Positions 16,990 through 27,897 of a stretch of DNA of 64,000 nt are shown here, piece after piece; position 1 is the first letter of the stretch; each line of letters opens with the position of its first letter. Location of the stretch: positions 2,170,001 through 2,234,000 of the forward strand of contig CBDAPV010000001.1 in NCBI GenBank assembly GCA_965198715.1, read 5' to 3'. The notes under the pieces were generated by a model that was given only the letters and a program-made list of their open reading frames with translations, had not been told where the DNA came from and did no database searches. The translations under genes and the position numbers were made by a program. The stretch is from RH-AL1 sp965198715 (GTDB taxonomy: Bacteria; Pseudomonadota; Alphaproteobacteria; Rhizobiales; Beijerinckiaceae).

Positions 16990-18040
16990 TCCGCGCCGCT
17001 ACTTCGAGACGGTGGCGCCGCAGCGCGAGCGTCGCTCCGAGCGCGCGCCGGTGTGCCTCTACCTGGAGGTCACGAACCGCTGCAACCTGCTGTGCACCAC
17101 CTGCCCGCGCACCTACGTCGAGCTGGAGCCGCCGGCCGACATGTCGTGGGAGCTGTTCACCAGCATCGTCGACCAGAGCCCCGGCCTGCAGCGCGCGGTG
17201 CTGCACGGTGTCGGCGAGCCGATGCTGGTCAAGGCGCTGCCGCAGATGGTGCGCTACCTCAAGGATCGCGGCGTCTACGTGCTCTTCAACACCAACGGCA
17301 CGCTGCTGACCGAGCGCAACGGCCGCGCCCTCATCGAGGCCGGGCTCGACGAGCTGCGCGTCTCGCTCGATGCCTCCAACCCGTCGTCCTACCTGGCGGT
17401 GCGCGGCAAGAACTACTTCGCCCGCATCCTCCACAACGTCCGCCGCTTCCGCGAGATCCAGGAGCGCGAGGGCCATGCCCTGCCCAAGGTCTCGGCCTGG
17501 CTGACGGGGCTCAAGGAGACCATCGACGAGTTGCCCGAGTTCGTGCGCGTCGCCGCCGACATCGGCGTCAAGGAGGTCTACCTGCAGCGCCTCGTGTTCT
17601 TCGAGGACGAGTCGATCGGCCTGGCCCGGCCCGACCAGGCGCTCTACGAGCAGCTGGAGAGCCGGGAGAGCGCGCTGATCGCCCAGGCCGAGGCGCTGGC
17701 CGGCTCGCTCGGCCTGAGCTTCTCCGCCTCGGGCGCCGCCTCCGAGCCGGGCATGAGCCTGAAGCGGCAAGGTCCGGATAACCTGGACGACGGCTCGCCG
17801 TGGTCGCTGTGCCGGCGGCCGTGGAGCCTGATGTACTTCACCGCCAACGGCCGCGCGCTGCCCTGCTGCATCGCGCCGTTCTCGCAGCGCGGCTACGACA
17901 ATTACACGCTGGGCGACGCCACCCAGCAGAGCCTGCGCGAGATCTGGACCGGGGACGCCTATGCCGACTTCCGCGACGCGCTGCTCTCCACCGCGCCGCC
18001 CAAGGCCTGCGCCAGCTGCGGATTGCGCTGGAGCCTGTGA
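16958..18040 (+). CDS. Radical SAM/SPASM protein (rSAM2)
   Basis: A 360-residue radical SAM enzyme. The cluster motif is Cys42, Cys46 and Cys49 in NRCNLLCTTCPRT. The core continues with HGVGEPMLV (SAM-binding GGEP-like) and VLFNTNGTLL. The SPASM part reads LCRRPWSLMYFTANGRALPCC ... LGDATQQSLREIWTG ... CASCGLRW, the standard auxiliary-cluster layout. The start at 16958 has a perfect AAGGAGG five bases upstream and lies inside the end of the glycosyltransferase gene. Two different radical SAM enzymes around a GT-C transferase, plus a downstream nucleoside phosphorylase, suggest one pathway. Confidence 0.88.
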   Translation: METLLPSLPIDPRRYFETVAPQRERRSERAPVCLYLEVTNRCNLLCTTCPRTYVELEPPADMSWELFTSIVDQSPGLQRAVLHGVGEPMLVKALPQMVRYLKDRGVYVLFNTNGTLLTERNGRALIEAGLDELRVSLDASNPSSYLAVRGKNYFARILHNVRRFREIQEREGHALPKVSAWLTGLKETIDELPEFVRVAADIGVKEVYLQRLVFFEDESIGLARPDQALYEQLESRESALIAQAEALAGSLGLSFSASGAASEPGMSLKRQGPDNLDDGSPWSLCRRPWSLMYFTANGRALPCCIAPFSQRGYDNYTLGDATQQSLREIWTGDAYADFRDALLSTAPPKACASCGLRWSL

Positions 18041-18105
18041 GCCGGGAAGGTCAAAGGCCGATCGTCGACGGCCGCTGCCGCACCGCCCGCGAGGCGGATG
18101 CGTGA
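18037..18105 (+). CDS. Possible very small ORF coupled to both neighbours (22 codons)
   Basis: A GTG frame overlaps the rSAM2 stop (GTGA, 18037-18040) and its own TGA overlaps the GTG of the phosphorylase (18102-18105). The peptide would be 22 residues with one cysteine (SREGQRPIVDGRC, then RTAREADA). GGGAAGG inside it could instead serve as a distant ribosome site for the next gene. Same double-overlap layout as the ORF at 15545; may be chance. Confidence 0.18.
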   Translation: MSREGQRPIVDGRCRTAREADA

Positions 18106-18992
18106 AGGCGCCGCTTCTCGATCGCTCCGATTTCGCCGAGCCGTCCGCGTTCCGCCCGGAGGCGCTGCTGCGCGAGGCCCGGCGGCAGAAGGCCATCGTC
18201 GAGCATCCGGTGCCGGCGGTGCTGGTGCTCGACCCCGACGGTGACCTCGTCGACCATGTGCGCGCGGCGCGCGGCGCGACGCTGTCGCCGCACTGGGCCT
18301 GCTACCATACCAAGCTGTGGCAGTGGCGGGCCGGCGGGCTCGACTACGGCATCGTCGGACACGCGGTGGGGGCTTCCTTCGCCGTGCTCGTCGCCGAGCA
18401 GGCCTTCGCCTGCGGCTGCGAGCTGCTCGTCAGCGTCACCTCGGCCGGCCAGCTGCGCGAGCTGGGACCGCCGCCCTATCACGTCGTGATCGACCGGGCG
18501 CTGCGCGACGAGGGCACCAGTTATCACTACCTGCCGGCCTCGGACTTCAGCGAGGCCGATCCGGCCCTGCTGGCGGTTGCCGCGGCGGCCTTCGCCCGGA
18601 TCGGCCTCGCCACCCATCGCGGGGGCGCCTGGACCACCGACGCCCCGTTCCGCGAGACCGAGACGGCGATCGCCGCGCGCGTCGCGCAGGGCCTCGCCGC
18701 CGTCGAGATGGAGGCCGCCGCGCTCTACGCCTTCGCGCGCGCGCGCCAGCGACCCGTGCTGTGCCTCGCCCAGGTCACCAACCAGATGGGCCGCATCGAG
18801 GGCGACTTCGAGAAGGGCGAGGCCAACGGCGCCGCCGCCTCGCTGCGGCTTGTCGAAGCGATGGCGGTCCAGTGGTTCGACGTCGAACGACAGGATGTCG
18901 AAACCGGATCTCATCGAGACGGTAGGGCGCGCATTCCCCCTGCGCAAAGGGAAAGCGACCCACCGGAGAGCCCGCCGACGAGCGGCGGATAG
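18102..18992 (+). CDS. Nucleoside phosphorylase/nucleosidase family protein
   Basis: A GTG-started protein of about 296 residues from the PNP/UDP superfamily. Key segments are YGIVGHAVGASFAVLVAEQ (phosphate-binding region), LLVSVTSAGQL, the substrate-binding stretch VEMEAAALYAFA and a C-terminal helix LRLVEAMA. Members cleave N-glycosidic bonds of nucleosides or of 5-deoxyadenosine-type by-products. The last 35 residues (from FDVERQDVE) look non-native: they run through the 3-prime end of the convergent pcm gene and a palindrome at 18876-18889, so the stop was probably shifted. Next to two radical SAM enzymes it may process an adenosylated product or clear 5-deoxyadenosine. Confidence 0.75.
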   Translation: MKAPLLDRSDFAEPSAFRPEALLREARRQKAIVEHPVPAVLVLDPDGDLVDHVRAARGATLSPHWACYHTKLWQWRAGGLDYGIVGHAVGASFAVLVAEQAFACGCELLVSVTSAGQLRELGPPPYHVVIDRALRDEGTSYHYLPASDFSEADPALLAVAAAAFARIGLATHRGGAWTTDAPFRETETAIAARVAQGLAAVEMEAAALYAFARARQRPVLCLAQVTNQMGRIEGDFEKGEANGAAASLRLVEAMAVQWFDVERQDVETGSHRDGRARIPPAQRESDPPESPPTSGG

Positions 18993-19606
18993 GGGCAAGC
19001 ACCGATGATGCGGCTTTCGCCGCCTTCCCACGCGACCAAATCACCGCCGCGCCCGGCGACGAGCCGGCCGCCCGGCGCCAGAAGCACGGTCAGATCCACC
19101 CCCTCGCAAACCGCGGCATGGACCAGGATGCGGTCGAACGATCCCGCCTCGGCCGGCACGGCGAGGCCGTCGCCCCAGGCCACGATGGCGTTGCCGACCT
19201 CGAGCCCGCTGAGCCGCGCCTGCGCCGCTTCGGCGAGGCGTGCCCAGCGTTCAAGGCTCAGCACCTCGCCCGCCAACTGGGCCAGCACGGCCGTCACGTA
19301 GCCGCTGCCCGAGCCGATCTCCAGCACGCGGTTCGCCGGCTCGACGCCGAGCGCCTCCACGGCCAGCGCGTAGCGCCAGGGTTCGTGGGTGGTCTGCCCA
19401 CAGGCGATGGGCAGCGGTAGGTCGCGGGCCGCCAAGGCGACGTAGCGCTCGGGCACGAACCGCGCGCGCGACACGACCTCGAAGGCGCGCAGCACGGAAC
19501 GATTGCGCACGCCGCGGGCGCGCAGGCGCAGGTGGAAGGCGGCCTTGGCCTCGGCCTCTCCGCCGCCTAGCGCAATGTCTTCAGCCGTCGGCGAAGGCTT
19601 GGGCAT
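18911..19606 (-). CDS. pcm: Protein-L-isoaspartate O-methyltransferase
   Basis: A 231-residue PCMT. The family N-terminus (VLRAFEVVSRARFVPERY and PLPIACGQTTHEPW) precedes SAM motif I VLEIGSGSGYVTAVLA (94-109) and FDRILVHAAVCEG. It methylates isoaspartyl residues in damaged proteins in the cytoplasm. Its start lies inside the end of surE (26-base overlap), the classic surE-pcm stress pair. The final 25 residues (GGLSGGSLSLCAGGMRALPSR) are atypical and overlap the convergent phosphorylase by 82 bases. The family normally ends near CPYPPLV. Confidence 0.9.
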   Translation of the reverse strand: MPKPSPTAEDIALGGGEAEAKAAFHLRLRARGVRNRSVLRAFEVVSRARFVPERYVALAARDLPLPIACGQTTHEPWRYALAVEALGVEPANRVLEIGSGSGYVTAVLAQLAGEVLSLERWARLAEAAQARLSGLEVGNAIVAWGDGLAVPAEAGSFDRILVHAAVCEGVDLTVLLAPGGRLVAGRGGDLVAWEGGESRIIGACPYPPLVGGLSGGSLSLCAGGMRALPSR

Positions 19607-20369
19607 AGCGGGTGACGGTCGGCTCGTCGGTGAGGTCGAGCTTCAGCGGCGTCACCGAGATGCGCCGCTGCGCCAGGGCCTCGAGGTCGGTGCCGGGTCG
19701 CACCTGGACGTTGTTGCGGCCAAAGGCGATCCAGTAATAGGGGTTTCCGCGCCCATCGAGCCGCGGGTCGATGCGCACGATCTGCGCGTCGCGGCGGCCC
19801 TGCATCGTCGCCGAGATCCCGGCGACCTCGTCGGGAGGGCAGGGCGGGAAGTTGACGTTGATGACGACGTCGCTCTCGAAGCCGGCCTTCAGCACCTTGC
19901 GGATCACCGCCGCGCCGTGCGCCTCGGCGCAGTCGAAGGAGAGCCCCTCGCGGCCTCCGGGCGTGCCGCCGTAGGCGTGGCGGCCGTAGGCCTGGCTGAG
20001 CGCGATCGACGGCACGCCGAGGATGGTGCCCTCGATCGCGCCGGCGATCGTGCCGGAGTAGGTCACGTCCTCGGCGACGTTCTGCCCGGCATTGACGCCC
20101 GACAGCACGAGGTCGACCTTCTGGTTCTCCAGGAGGTGGCGCAGCGCCATGATCACGCAATCGGTCGGCGTGCCCTTGAGGGCATAACGCGTCTCGGTGA
20201 TCTTGCGCAGCCGCAGGGGATCGTTGACCGACAGCGAGTGTGCCACGCCGGACTGGTCCATCTCGGGGGCGACCACGAACACGTCGTCGGTGAGCTCGCC
20301 GGCGATGCGCTCCAGCGCGGCGAGCCCCGGAGCGTGGATGCCGTCGTCGTTGGTGATGAGGATCTTCAT
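19581..20369 (-). CDS. surE: 5'/3'-nucleotidase SurE
   Basis: A 262-residue metal-dependent nucleotidase. The start MKILITNDDGIHAPGL includes the Asp-Asp metal ligands (residues 8-9). LSGVNAGQNVAEDVTYSGTIAGA is the conserved Asn/Ser/Gly metal and phosphate region. The protein ends AQAFADG. The frame is open to 20459, but 20369 matches the invariant N-terminus. SurE dephosphorylates nucleoside monophosphates in stress survival. It is followed by pcm with a 26-base overlap. Confidence 0.96.
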   Translation of the reverse strand: MKILITNDDGIHAPGLAALERIAGELTDDVFVVAPEMDQSGVAHSLSVNDPLRLRKITETRYALKGTPTDCVIMALRHLLENQKVDLVLSGVNAGQNVAEDVTYSGTIAGAIEGTILGVPSIALSQAYGRHAYGGTPGGREGLSFDCAEAHGAAVIRKVLKAGFESDVVINVNFPPCPPDEVAGISATMQGRRDAQIVRIDPRLDGRGNPYYWIAFGRNNVQVRPGTDLEALAQRRISVTPLKLDLTDEPTVTRYAQAFADG

Positions 20370-20548
20370 GCCATCCGTCCGAGTCCTGCCTGGTCGCGCG
20401 CCATGTCGCCGTACGGCGACACCGCGCACCGGGGGACACACCCCCTCTCGATCGCACATGCGCTTTTTGCGGCGCGATGCGGCGCGCGGCGCGGCTTCGA
20501 TTTGGTCATTCTGGTAGAATAACCGGAGCGGTCGAGAGTTCCACCTTC

Positions 20549-20589
20549 AGGACGTTCCCTTCTCCCGCAAGCGGAGAAGGGAACGTCCT
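20549..20589. repeat. Long perfect hairpin between serS and surE
   Basis: AGGACGTTCCCTTCTCC pairs perfectly (17 bases) with its reverse complement over a 7-base loop (CGCAAGC). The core CCTTCTCCCGCAAG.GGAGAAGG belongs to the intergenic repeat type also seen at 22754 and 34016. It lies 34 bases after the serS stop, so it could stop or protect the serS transcript. No U tract follows. Confidence 0.8.
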
Positions 20590-20622
20590 GCACGCGTCTC
20601 GCGGGGGAAACCGCGCCGGCCG

Positions 20623-21927
20623 TCACGCCCGCACGATCCGCTCGAGCCCGCCCATGTAGGGCTTGAGCGCCTCGGGCACGCGGATCGAGCCGTCGGCCTC
20701 CTGGTAGTTCTCCAGCACCGCCACCAGCGCGCGACCGACGGCGACGCCGGAGCCGTTCAGCGTGTGCACGTAGCGCGTGGCCTTGGCGCCGGCGGCGCGA
20801 AAGCGGGCGTTCATGCGTCGCGCCTGGAACTCGCCGCAGACGGAGCACGACGAGATCTCGCGGTAGCGGTCCTGCCCCGGCAGCCACACCTCAATGTCGT
20901 AGGTCTTCTGGCTGGCGAAGCCCATGTCGCCGGTGCACAGAATCATCACGCGGTAGGGCAGCTCGAGCTTGCGCAGCACCGCCTCGGCGCAGGTCAACAT
21001 GCGCTCGTGCTCCTCGCCCGACTGCTCCGGCGTGGTGATCGAGACCAGCTCGACCTTGGTGAACTGGTGCTGGCGGATCATGCCGCGAGTGTCGCGCCCG
21101 GCCGCGCCGGCCTCGGCGCGGAAGCACGGCGTCGCCGCGGTGAAGCGCAGCGGCAGGGTCGCCTCGTCGAGGATGGATTCGCGCACGAGGTTGGTCAGCG
21201 GCACCTCGGCGGTGGGAATCAGCCAGAGGTCGCGGCCGCCTTCCTCCTTGCCCTCGCGCGTCGCCAGAAACTGGTCCTCGCGGAACTTTGGCAACTGCGC
21301 CGTCCCGACCATCGCCTCGTCGCGCACCAGGATCGGCGGGTTCACCTCGGTGTAGCCGTGGTGGTCGGTGTGCAGGTCGAGCATCATCTGCGCCAGCGCC
21401 CGCTCCATCCGCGCCAGTCCGCCCTTGAGCACCACGAAGCGCGCGCCCGACATCCGCGTCGCCGCCTCGAAGTCCATCAGGCCCAGCGCCTCGCCCAGCG
21501 CGAAATGCTCCTTCGGAGCAAAAGCCGGCTGCGCCGGCACGCCCCAGTCGCGCAGCAGCACGTTGTCGTTCTCGTCGCGGCCCTCCGGCACCTCGTCGAG
21601 CGGCCGGTTGGGGATCTCCGACAGCAGCGCGTCGAGGGCACCGACGGCGCTCTTCTCTTCCGCCTCCAGCATCGGCAGCTGCAGCTTCAGGTCGGCCACC
21701 TCGCCCTTCAGCGCCTCGGCGCGGGCGGCGTCGCCGGCCTTCATCGCCGCGCCGATCTCCTTGGAGGCCGCATTGCGCCTCTCCTGCGAGGCTTGCGAAG
21801 CGGCGATGGCGGCGCGGCGGCGCTCGTCCAGTGCCACCACCGTCGCCGACAGCGGCTCCAGCCCGCGCCGCCGCCGGCCCTCGTCGAAGGCGTCCGGGTT
21901 GTCGCGGATCCATCTGAGGTCGTGCAT
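20623..21927 (-). CDS. serS: Serine--tRNA ligase
   Basis: A 434-residue class II aminoacyl-tRNA synthetase. The N-terminal arm is a long antiparallel coiled coil (residues 1-110, MHDLRWIRDNPDAFDEGRRRRGLEPLS...). The catalytic domain has motif 2 (TPCFRAEAGAAGRDTRGMIRQHQFTKVEL) and motif 3 (LNGSGVAVGRALVAVLENYQ). Residues DRYREISSCSVCGEFQARRMNARF are the SerRS signature block. It charges tRNA-Ser, and tRNA-Sec where present. Standard length. It lies upstream of surE-pcm on the same strand, separated by a 253-base gap with a strong hairpin. Confidence 0.98.
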   Translation of the reverse strand: MHDLRWIRDNPDAFDEGRRRRGLEPLSATVVALDERRRAAIAASQASQERRNAASKEIGAAMKAGDAARAEALKGEVADLKLQLPMLEAEEKSAVGALDALLSEIPNRPLDEVPEGRDENDNVLLRDWGVPAQPAFAPKEHFALGEALGLMDFEAATRMSGARFVVLKGGLARMERALAQMMLDLHTDHHGYTEVNPPILVRDEAMVGTAQLPKFREDQFLATREGKEEGGRDLWLIPTAEVPLTNLVRESILDEATLPLRFTAATPCFRAEAGAAGRDTRGMIRQHQFTKVELVSITTPEQSGEEHERMLTCAEAVLRKLELPYRVMILCTGDMGFASQKTYDIEVWLPGQDRYREISSCSVCGEFQARRMNARFRAAGAKATRYVHTLNGSGVAVGRALVAVLENYQEADGSIRVPEALKPYMGGLERIVRA

Positions 21928-22203
21928 GCGGGCGGGAGATCCTGCGGAAGGCCGCTTCCTTTGGCACAGCTGACGGCCAGGGCCAACGGCGGCGGTTCAG
22001 TGCTTCTATTTCGCGCGATTCACGTCTTCCACCGCGTCAGCCTGCGTCATGCGTCATTGCCAAGTCTCGCGGCAGCCGCCTTTGTCGAACGTCGAAGCTC
22101 GTTCGCACGACTGGCTGTCAGACCTTTCTAAGGTAAATTGACCGTAGTCATAAACATGGTCCGTCGTGTCGCGAGCCCCATGATCCGCCCGCAGGAGAAC
22201 CCG

Positions 22204-22722
22204 ATGATGCACAATCCCCTCGATCGCCGCAGCCTCCTCGCCGCCGCGCCGCTCCTCGCCGCTCTGCCCCAGCTTCTCGCCGCCGCGAGCGCCGAGGCGG
22301 CGCCCGACCCGAGCCAGACGATCGTCGTCCCGGCCGACAAGATCGACTTCAAGCCGCACATCGGCGGCCCGCCCAAGAGTGTCGAATCCGCCGAACTGTT
22401 CTCGAAGTCGTCGCAACCGGGGATCTACCTCAACCTCACCCGATGGTATCCCGGCTGGATGAGCGCGCCGCATTGGTACGAGACCGACCGGCTTTGCGCG
22501 GTGGTCAGCGGCACCTGGTGGGTGACGAGCGGCGACCTGTTCGATCCCAAGAGCACCGTCCCGGTCACCGCCGGCTCCTTCGTGCACCGCGTCGCCCGCA
22601 CGCGGCACTACGACGGCGTCGTCTCAGGCGGCACCGAGCCGGCCGTGATCGCGATCTGCGGCACCGGCCCGATCACCTTCCATCCGGTCGATCCGTCCGA
22701 GCCCAACGTGCGGAAGGTTTGA
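22204..22722 (+). CDS. Exported cupin-like protein
   Basis: A 172-residue protein with an N-terminal export signal (MMHNPLDRRSLLAAAPLLAALPQLLAAASAEA) containing a twin-arginine but no strong Tat consensus. The mature part has a cupin-like double-stranded beta-helix pattern: WYPGWMSAPHWYETDRLCAVVSGTWWVTSG, then PVTAGSFVHRVARTRHYDGVV and a terminal VIAICGTGPITFHPVD. Candidate metal ligands are the histidines of APHWYE and VHRVARTRHY. AGGAGA five bases before the ATG at 22204 sets the start although the frame opens at 22138. Function unknown. Confidence 0.75.
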   Translation: MMHNPLDRRSLLAAAPLLAALPQLLAAASAEAAPDPSQTIVVPADKIDFKPHIGGPPKSVESAELFSKSSQPGIYLNLTRWYPGWMSAPHWYETDRLCAVVSGTWWVTSGDLFDPKSTVPVTAGSFVHRVARTRHYDGVVSGGTEPAVIAICGTGPITFHPVDPSEPNVRKV

Positions 22723-22753
22723 AGACAAACAGGCCGGAGAGGGTTCCCGACCG

Positions 22754-22800
22754 CTCATCCGGCGCTTCGCGCCACCTTCTCCCGCAAGGAGAGAAGGGAG
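22754..22800. repeat. Dispersed 47-base intergenic repeat, copy 1
   Basis: Starts CTCATCCGGCGCTTCGCGCC and ends in an inverted CTTCTCCC.GGAGAGAAGGGAG pair. Nearly identical to 34016-34062 and related to the hairpin at 20549. This is the widespread palindromic intergenic repeat style of Rhizobiales. It lies between convergent genes (cupin and algH). Confidence 0.85.
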
Positions 22801-22806
22801 TCGCCT

Positions 22807-23502
22807 TCAGGCGTGCCCGCACTCGCTGGACAATCGCGACAGGTCGATGCCGAGCGTCTTGACGGCACGCTCGTACTTCGACTCGAGCGCGCGGTCGAAG
22901 ATCAGCGAGATGTCGGCCGGCACGTTGAGCCAGCCGTTGCCCTGCATTTCGGTCTCGAGCTGACCGGCCTGCCAGCCGGCGTAGCCAAGCGCCAGGACCG
23001 CCCATTCCGGTCCTTCGCCATCGGCGATGGCGCGCAGGATGTCGATCGTCGCTGTCAGCGACACCTTGGCGTCGATGGGCAGCGTCGAGTTGTCGATGAA
23101 GAAGTCGGAGGAATGCAGCACGAAACCGCGTCCCGTCTCCACCGGGCCACCTTTCAGCACCTGCATCGACCCAGCCTTGCCGGGGAGCCGGATCGCCTCG
23201 TCCTCCCCGATCACGTCGAGCTGCACCAGCAATTCCGGGAACTTGACCTTGGTTGCGGCACGGTTGATGACGATGCCCATCGCACCCTCATCGGAATGGG
23301 CGCAGAGATAGATGACCGAACGGGCGAAACGCTCGTCCTCCATACCCGGCATCGCGACGAGCATCTGTCCGTCGAGGAAGCCGCCGTGGCTGTGGACGCG
23401 ATCGGCTTCGGTGGCGGCGGGAGGAAGCTCGGGAGGCTTCCCCGATGTCGGTTCGGCGCCGGTGCAGTCCTGCGCCTCGTGATTTCCGGTCGAATGTCTC
23501 AT
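22807..23502 (-). CDS. YqgE/AlgH family protein (UPF0301)
   Basis: A 231-residue cytosolic protein. The conserved body starts at GGFLDGQMLVAMPGMEDERFARSVIYLCAHSDEGAMGIVINR and continues with LKGGPVETGRGFVLH and ALGYAGWQAGQLETEMQGNGWL, all hallmarks of UPF0301. The first 40 residues are a Pro/Glu-rich extension typical of Rhizobiales members. I set the start at 23502 (GAGAGG upstream), though the frame runs on to 23817. The family's molecular function is not settled. Its start region overlaps the 5-prime end of the divergent frame for the DsbD-alpha-like gene. Confidence 0.9.
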   Translation of the reverse strand: MRHSTGNHEAQDCTGAEPTSGKPPELPPAATEADRVHSHGGFLDGQMLVAMPGMEDERFARSVIYLCAHSDEGAMGIVINRAATKVKFPELLVQLDVIGEDEAIRLPGKAGSMQVLKGGPVETGRGFVLHSSDFFIDNSTLPIDAKVSLTATIDILRAIADGEGPEWAVLALGYAGWQAGQLETEMQGNGWLNVPADISLIFDRALESKYERAVKTLGIDLSRLSSECGHA

Positions 23503-23596
23503 GATAGCGGCCTCTCGATCCCGAGCCCTGTGTCGTCGTTTCGCCGTCTTTGCCGTCCCTGCGATCCCCAGCGATTCACCTTTGGCGAACCCCTCG

Positions 23597-24460
23597 ATGA
23601 CATTTAAGCAAAATTCTCTCCATCCATCTGCATCCGTTCGGGCGAGGCGCGCGATCTGCGCGGCACTGTGTTGTTTCGGCATCGCCGACGGCATGGTCCC
23701 GGCGCGAGCCCAGACGAGCGTGGTGCCGCATACCGGCGAGCAGATGTCGATCCTGCGGCTGGTTTCGGCAGGTGGTCTTCGCGACGGCCGATACGACGCC
23801 GGGGTCGATCTCACCATGGCGCCTGGATCACATACCTACTGGAAGATCCCGGGCGAGGCCGGGGTTCCACCGGTCTTCACGTTCAACGGGTCCGACAATG
23901 TCGCACAGGCCACGGTCAGCTATCCCGTTCCCTCGCGCATCAGCGAGGAGGGCATCGACGCCTTCGGCTACAGCAACGGCGTGGTCTTTCCGGTCGCCGT
24001 GACGCCCGTCGATCGCGGCAAGCCTGCCGTCCTCCACGTCGACGTCATCTACGCCGTCTGCAACAGGATCTGCCTCCCCGGGCATAGCGAGGCGATGCTG
24101 ACGCTGACGCCACGCGGCGCTCCGGTGGGTGGCGACGAACTCGCAAAGGCGCTCGCCAAGGTGCCGCAGCCGGTCGCGCGGGCGCCGCAACTCGTTTTCG
24201 CCCGTATGAAGGAGGCGACCGACCCAACCTGGACGGCAAGCTGGAGCGGAGCGGATGCGCCCACGGACATCTTCCCCGATGCGCCGGAGGGCTTCTTCTT
24301 CGGTTCGAAGAAGACAGGGCCGGCCGCCTGGACGATCGTCGCGCAGCAGAGCGTCACCGCGCCGAAGTCCACGACCGTCCCGGTGACGCTGGTGCTGGCG
24401 CGGCCGAAGGGATCGACGAGCGTCTCCGAAACATTCGACGTCGGCGCGCCGGCGAAGTAA
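23597..24460 (+). CDS. DsbD N-terminal (alpha) domain-like exported protein
   Basis: About 287 residues from the ATG at 23597. A signal peptide (ICAALCCFGIADGMVPARAQ) is followed by an immunoglobulin-like domain related to DsbD-alpha/ScsB: MAPGSHTYWKIPGEAGVPPVFTF, FGYSNGVVFPVAVTP, then a Cys pair in VIYAVCNRICLPG. These would be the redox-active cysteines that pass electrons to periplasmic partners. No DsbD membrane domain is present, so a partner such as CcdA would be needed. Directly upstream of a peroxiredoxin (29-base gap), hinting at a shared thiol-redox or oxidative-stress role. Confidence 0.82.
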   Translation: MTFKQNSLHPSASVRARRAICAALCCFGIADGMVPARAQTSVVPHTGEQMSILRLVSAGGLRDGRYDAGVDLTMAPGSHTYWKIPGEAGVPPVFTFNGSDNVAQATVSYPVPSRISEEGIDAFGYSNGVVFPVAVTPVDRGKPAVLHVDVIYAVCNRICLPGHSEAMLTLTPRGAPVGGDELAKALAKVPQPVARAPQLVFARMKEATDPTWTASWSGADAPTDIFPDAPEGFFFGSKKTGPAAWTIVAQQSVTAPKSTTVPVTLVLARPKGSTSVSETFDVGAPAK

Positions 24461-24489
24461 GGCGAGCGCGCGAACACACGGAGCGAACG

Positions 24490-24975
24490 ATGAGCATCGA
24501 AATCGGCGGCAAGATCCCGGAGACCACCTTTTTCGTCATGACCGCAGACGGTCCGGCGCCGCGCACGACCGCGGAGATCTTCACCGGCCGCAAGGTGGTG
24601 CTGGTCGCCGTGCCCGGCGCCTTTACCCCGACCTGCTCGATGAACCACCTGCCGCCCTACATCGCCGCGTTCGACGAGTTCAAGGCCAAGGGCGTCGACG
24701 AGGTGGTGGTGACCGGCGTCAACGACGTCTTCGTCATGGACGCCTGGGCCAAGCAGATCGGCGGCGCGGGCAAGGTGACCTACCTCGCCGACGGCAGCGC
24801 GAAGTTCGCCGAGGCGATGGGCCTGACGCTGGATCTGGACGAGCGCGGGCTGGGCATGCGCTCGAAGCGCTACGCCATGATCGTCGACGACGGCGTGGTG
24901 CAGAGCATGGCGGTCGAGCCCAACCCCGGCCAGGCCGACGAGACCAGCGCCGAGAAGCTGATGGCCAAGCTCTGA
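24490..24975 (+). CDS. Peroxiredoxin (Prx5 subfamily)
   Basis: A 161-residue Prx5-type thiol peroxidase. The peroxidatic motif PGAFTPTCS places the catalytic Cys at 49. Thr46 of the same motif, and an Arg in the segment RGLGMRSKRYA, complete the active site seen in the family. It reduces hydrogen peroxide and alkyl hydroperoxides in the cytoplasm using glutathione/glutaredoxin or thioredoxin. Full length. It follows the DsbD-alpha-like gene closely. Confidence 0.95.
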   Translation: MSIEIGGKIPETTFFVMTADGPAPRTTAEIFTGRKVVLVAVPGAFTPTCSMNHLPPYIAAFDEFKAKGVDEVVVTGVNDVFVMDAWAKQIGGAGKVTYLADGSAKFAEAMGLTLDLDERGLGMRSKRYAMIVDDGVVQSMAVEPNPGQADETSAEKLMAKL

Positions 24976-24997
24976 GGCCGCAATCTCCGGCGATCCA

Positions 24998-25021
24998 CCG
25001 TCTCCCGCTCGCGGGAGACGG
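24998..25021. terminator. Hairpin after peroxiredoxin gene
   Basis: CCGTCTCCCGC and GCGGGAGACGG form a perfect 11-base stem with a 2-base loop, 23 bases after the peroxiredoxin stop. No strong U tract follows, but position and stability fit a terminator or mRNA-stabilising element. Confidence 0.6.
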
Positions 25022-25104
25022 ATGCACGACGCGCTGGATGAAGGCTCGAGCGGCCCTCGCCGCCCGTCTCGCCGACATGGTTCGCCTTTTGCTCGCTTGA
25101 TCGC

Positions 25105-27798
<2,694 letters not shown>

Positions 27799-27804
27799 AG
27801 CAAC

Positions 27805-27820
27805 GTCCGCTTTTGCGGAC
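27805..27820. terminator. Hairpin in the GH63/GMC convergent gap
   Basis: GTCCGC-TTTT-GCGGAC, extended by imperfect pairing of flanking GCAA/TTGC, just after the GH63 stop. It may act in both directions for the two convergent genes. Confidence 0.5.
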
Positions 27821-27897
27821 TTGCTTCAACAAGAAAGCGTAGCAAAGGACCGGTACGTAAGCGTCGCATAGCGGCTCCGAATTTGCCGTCCGATGCT

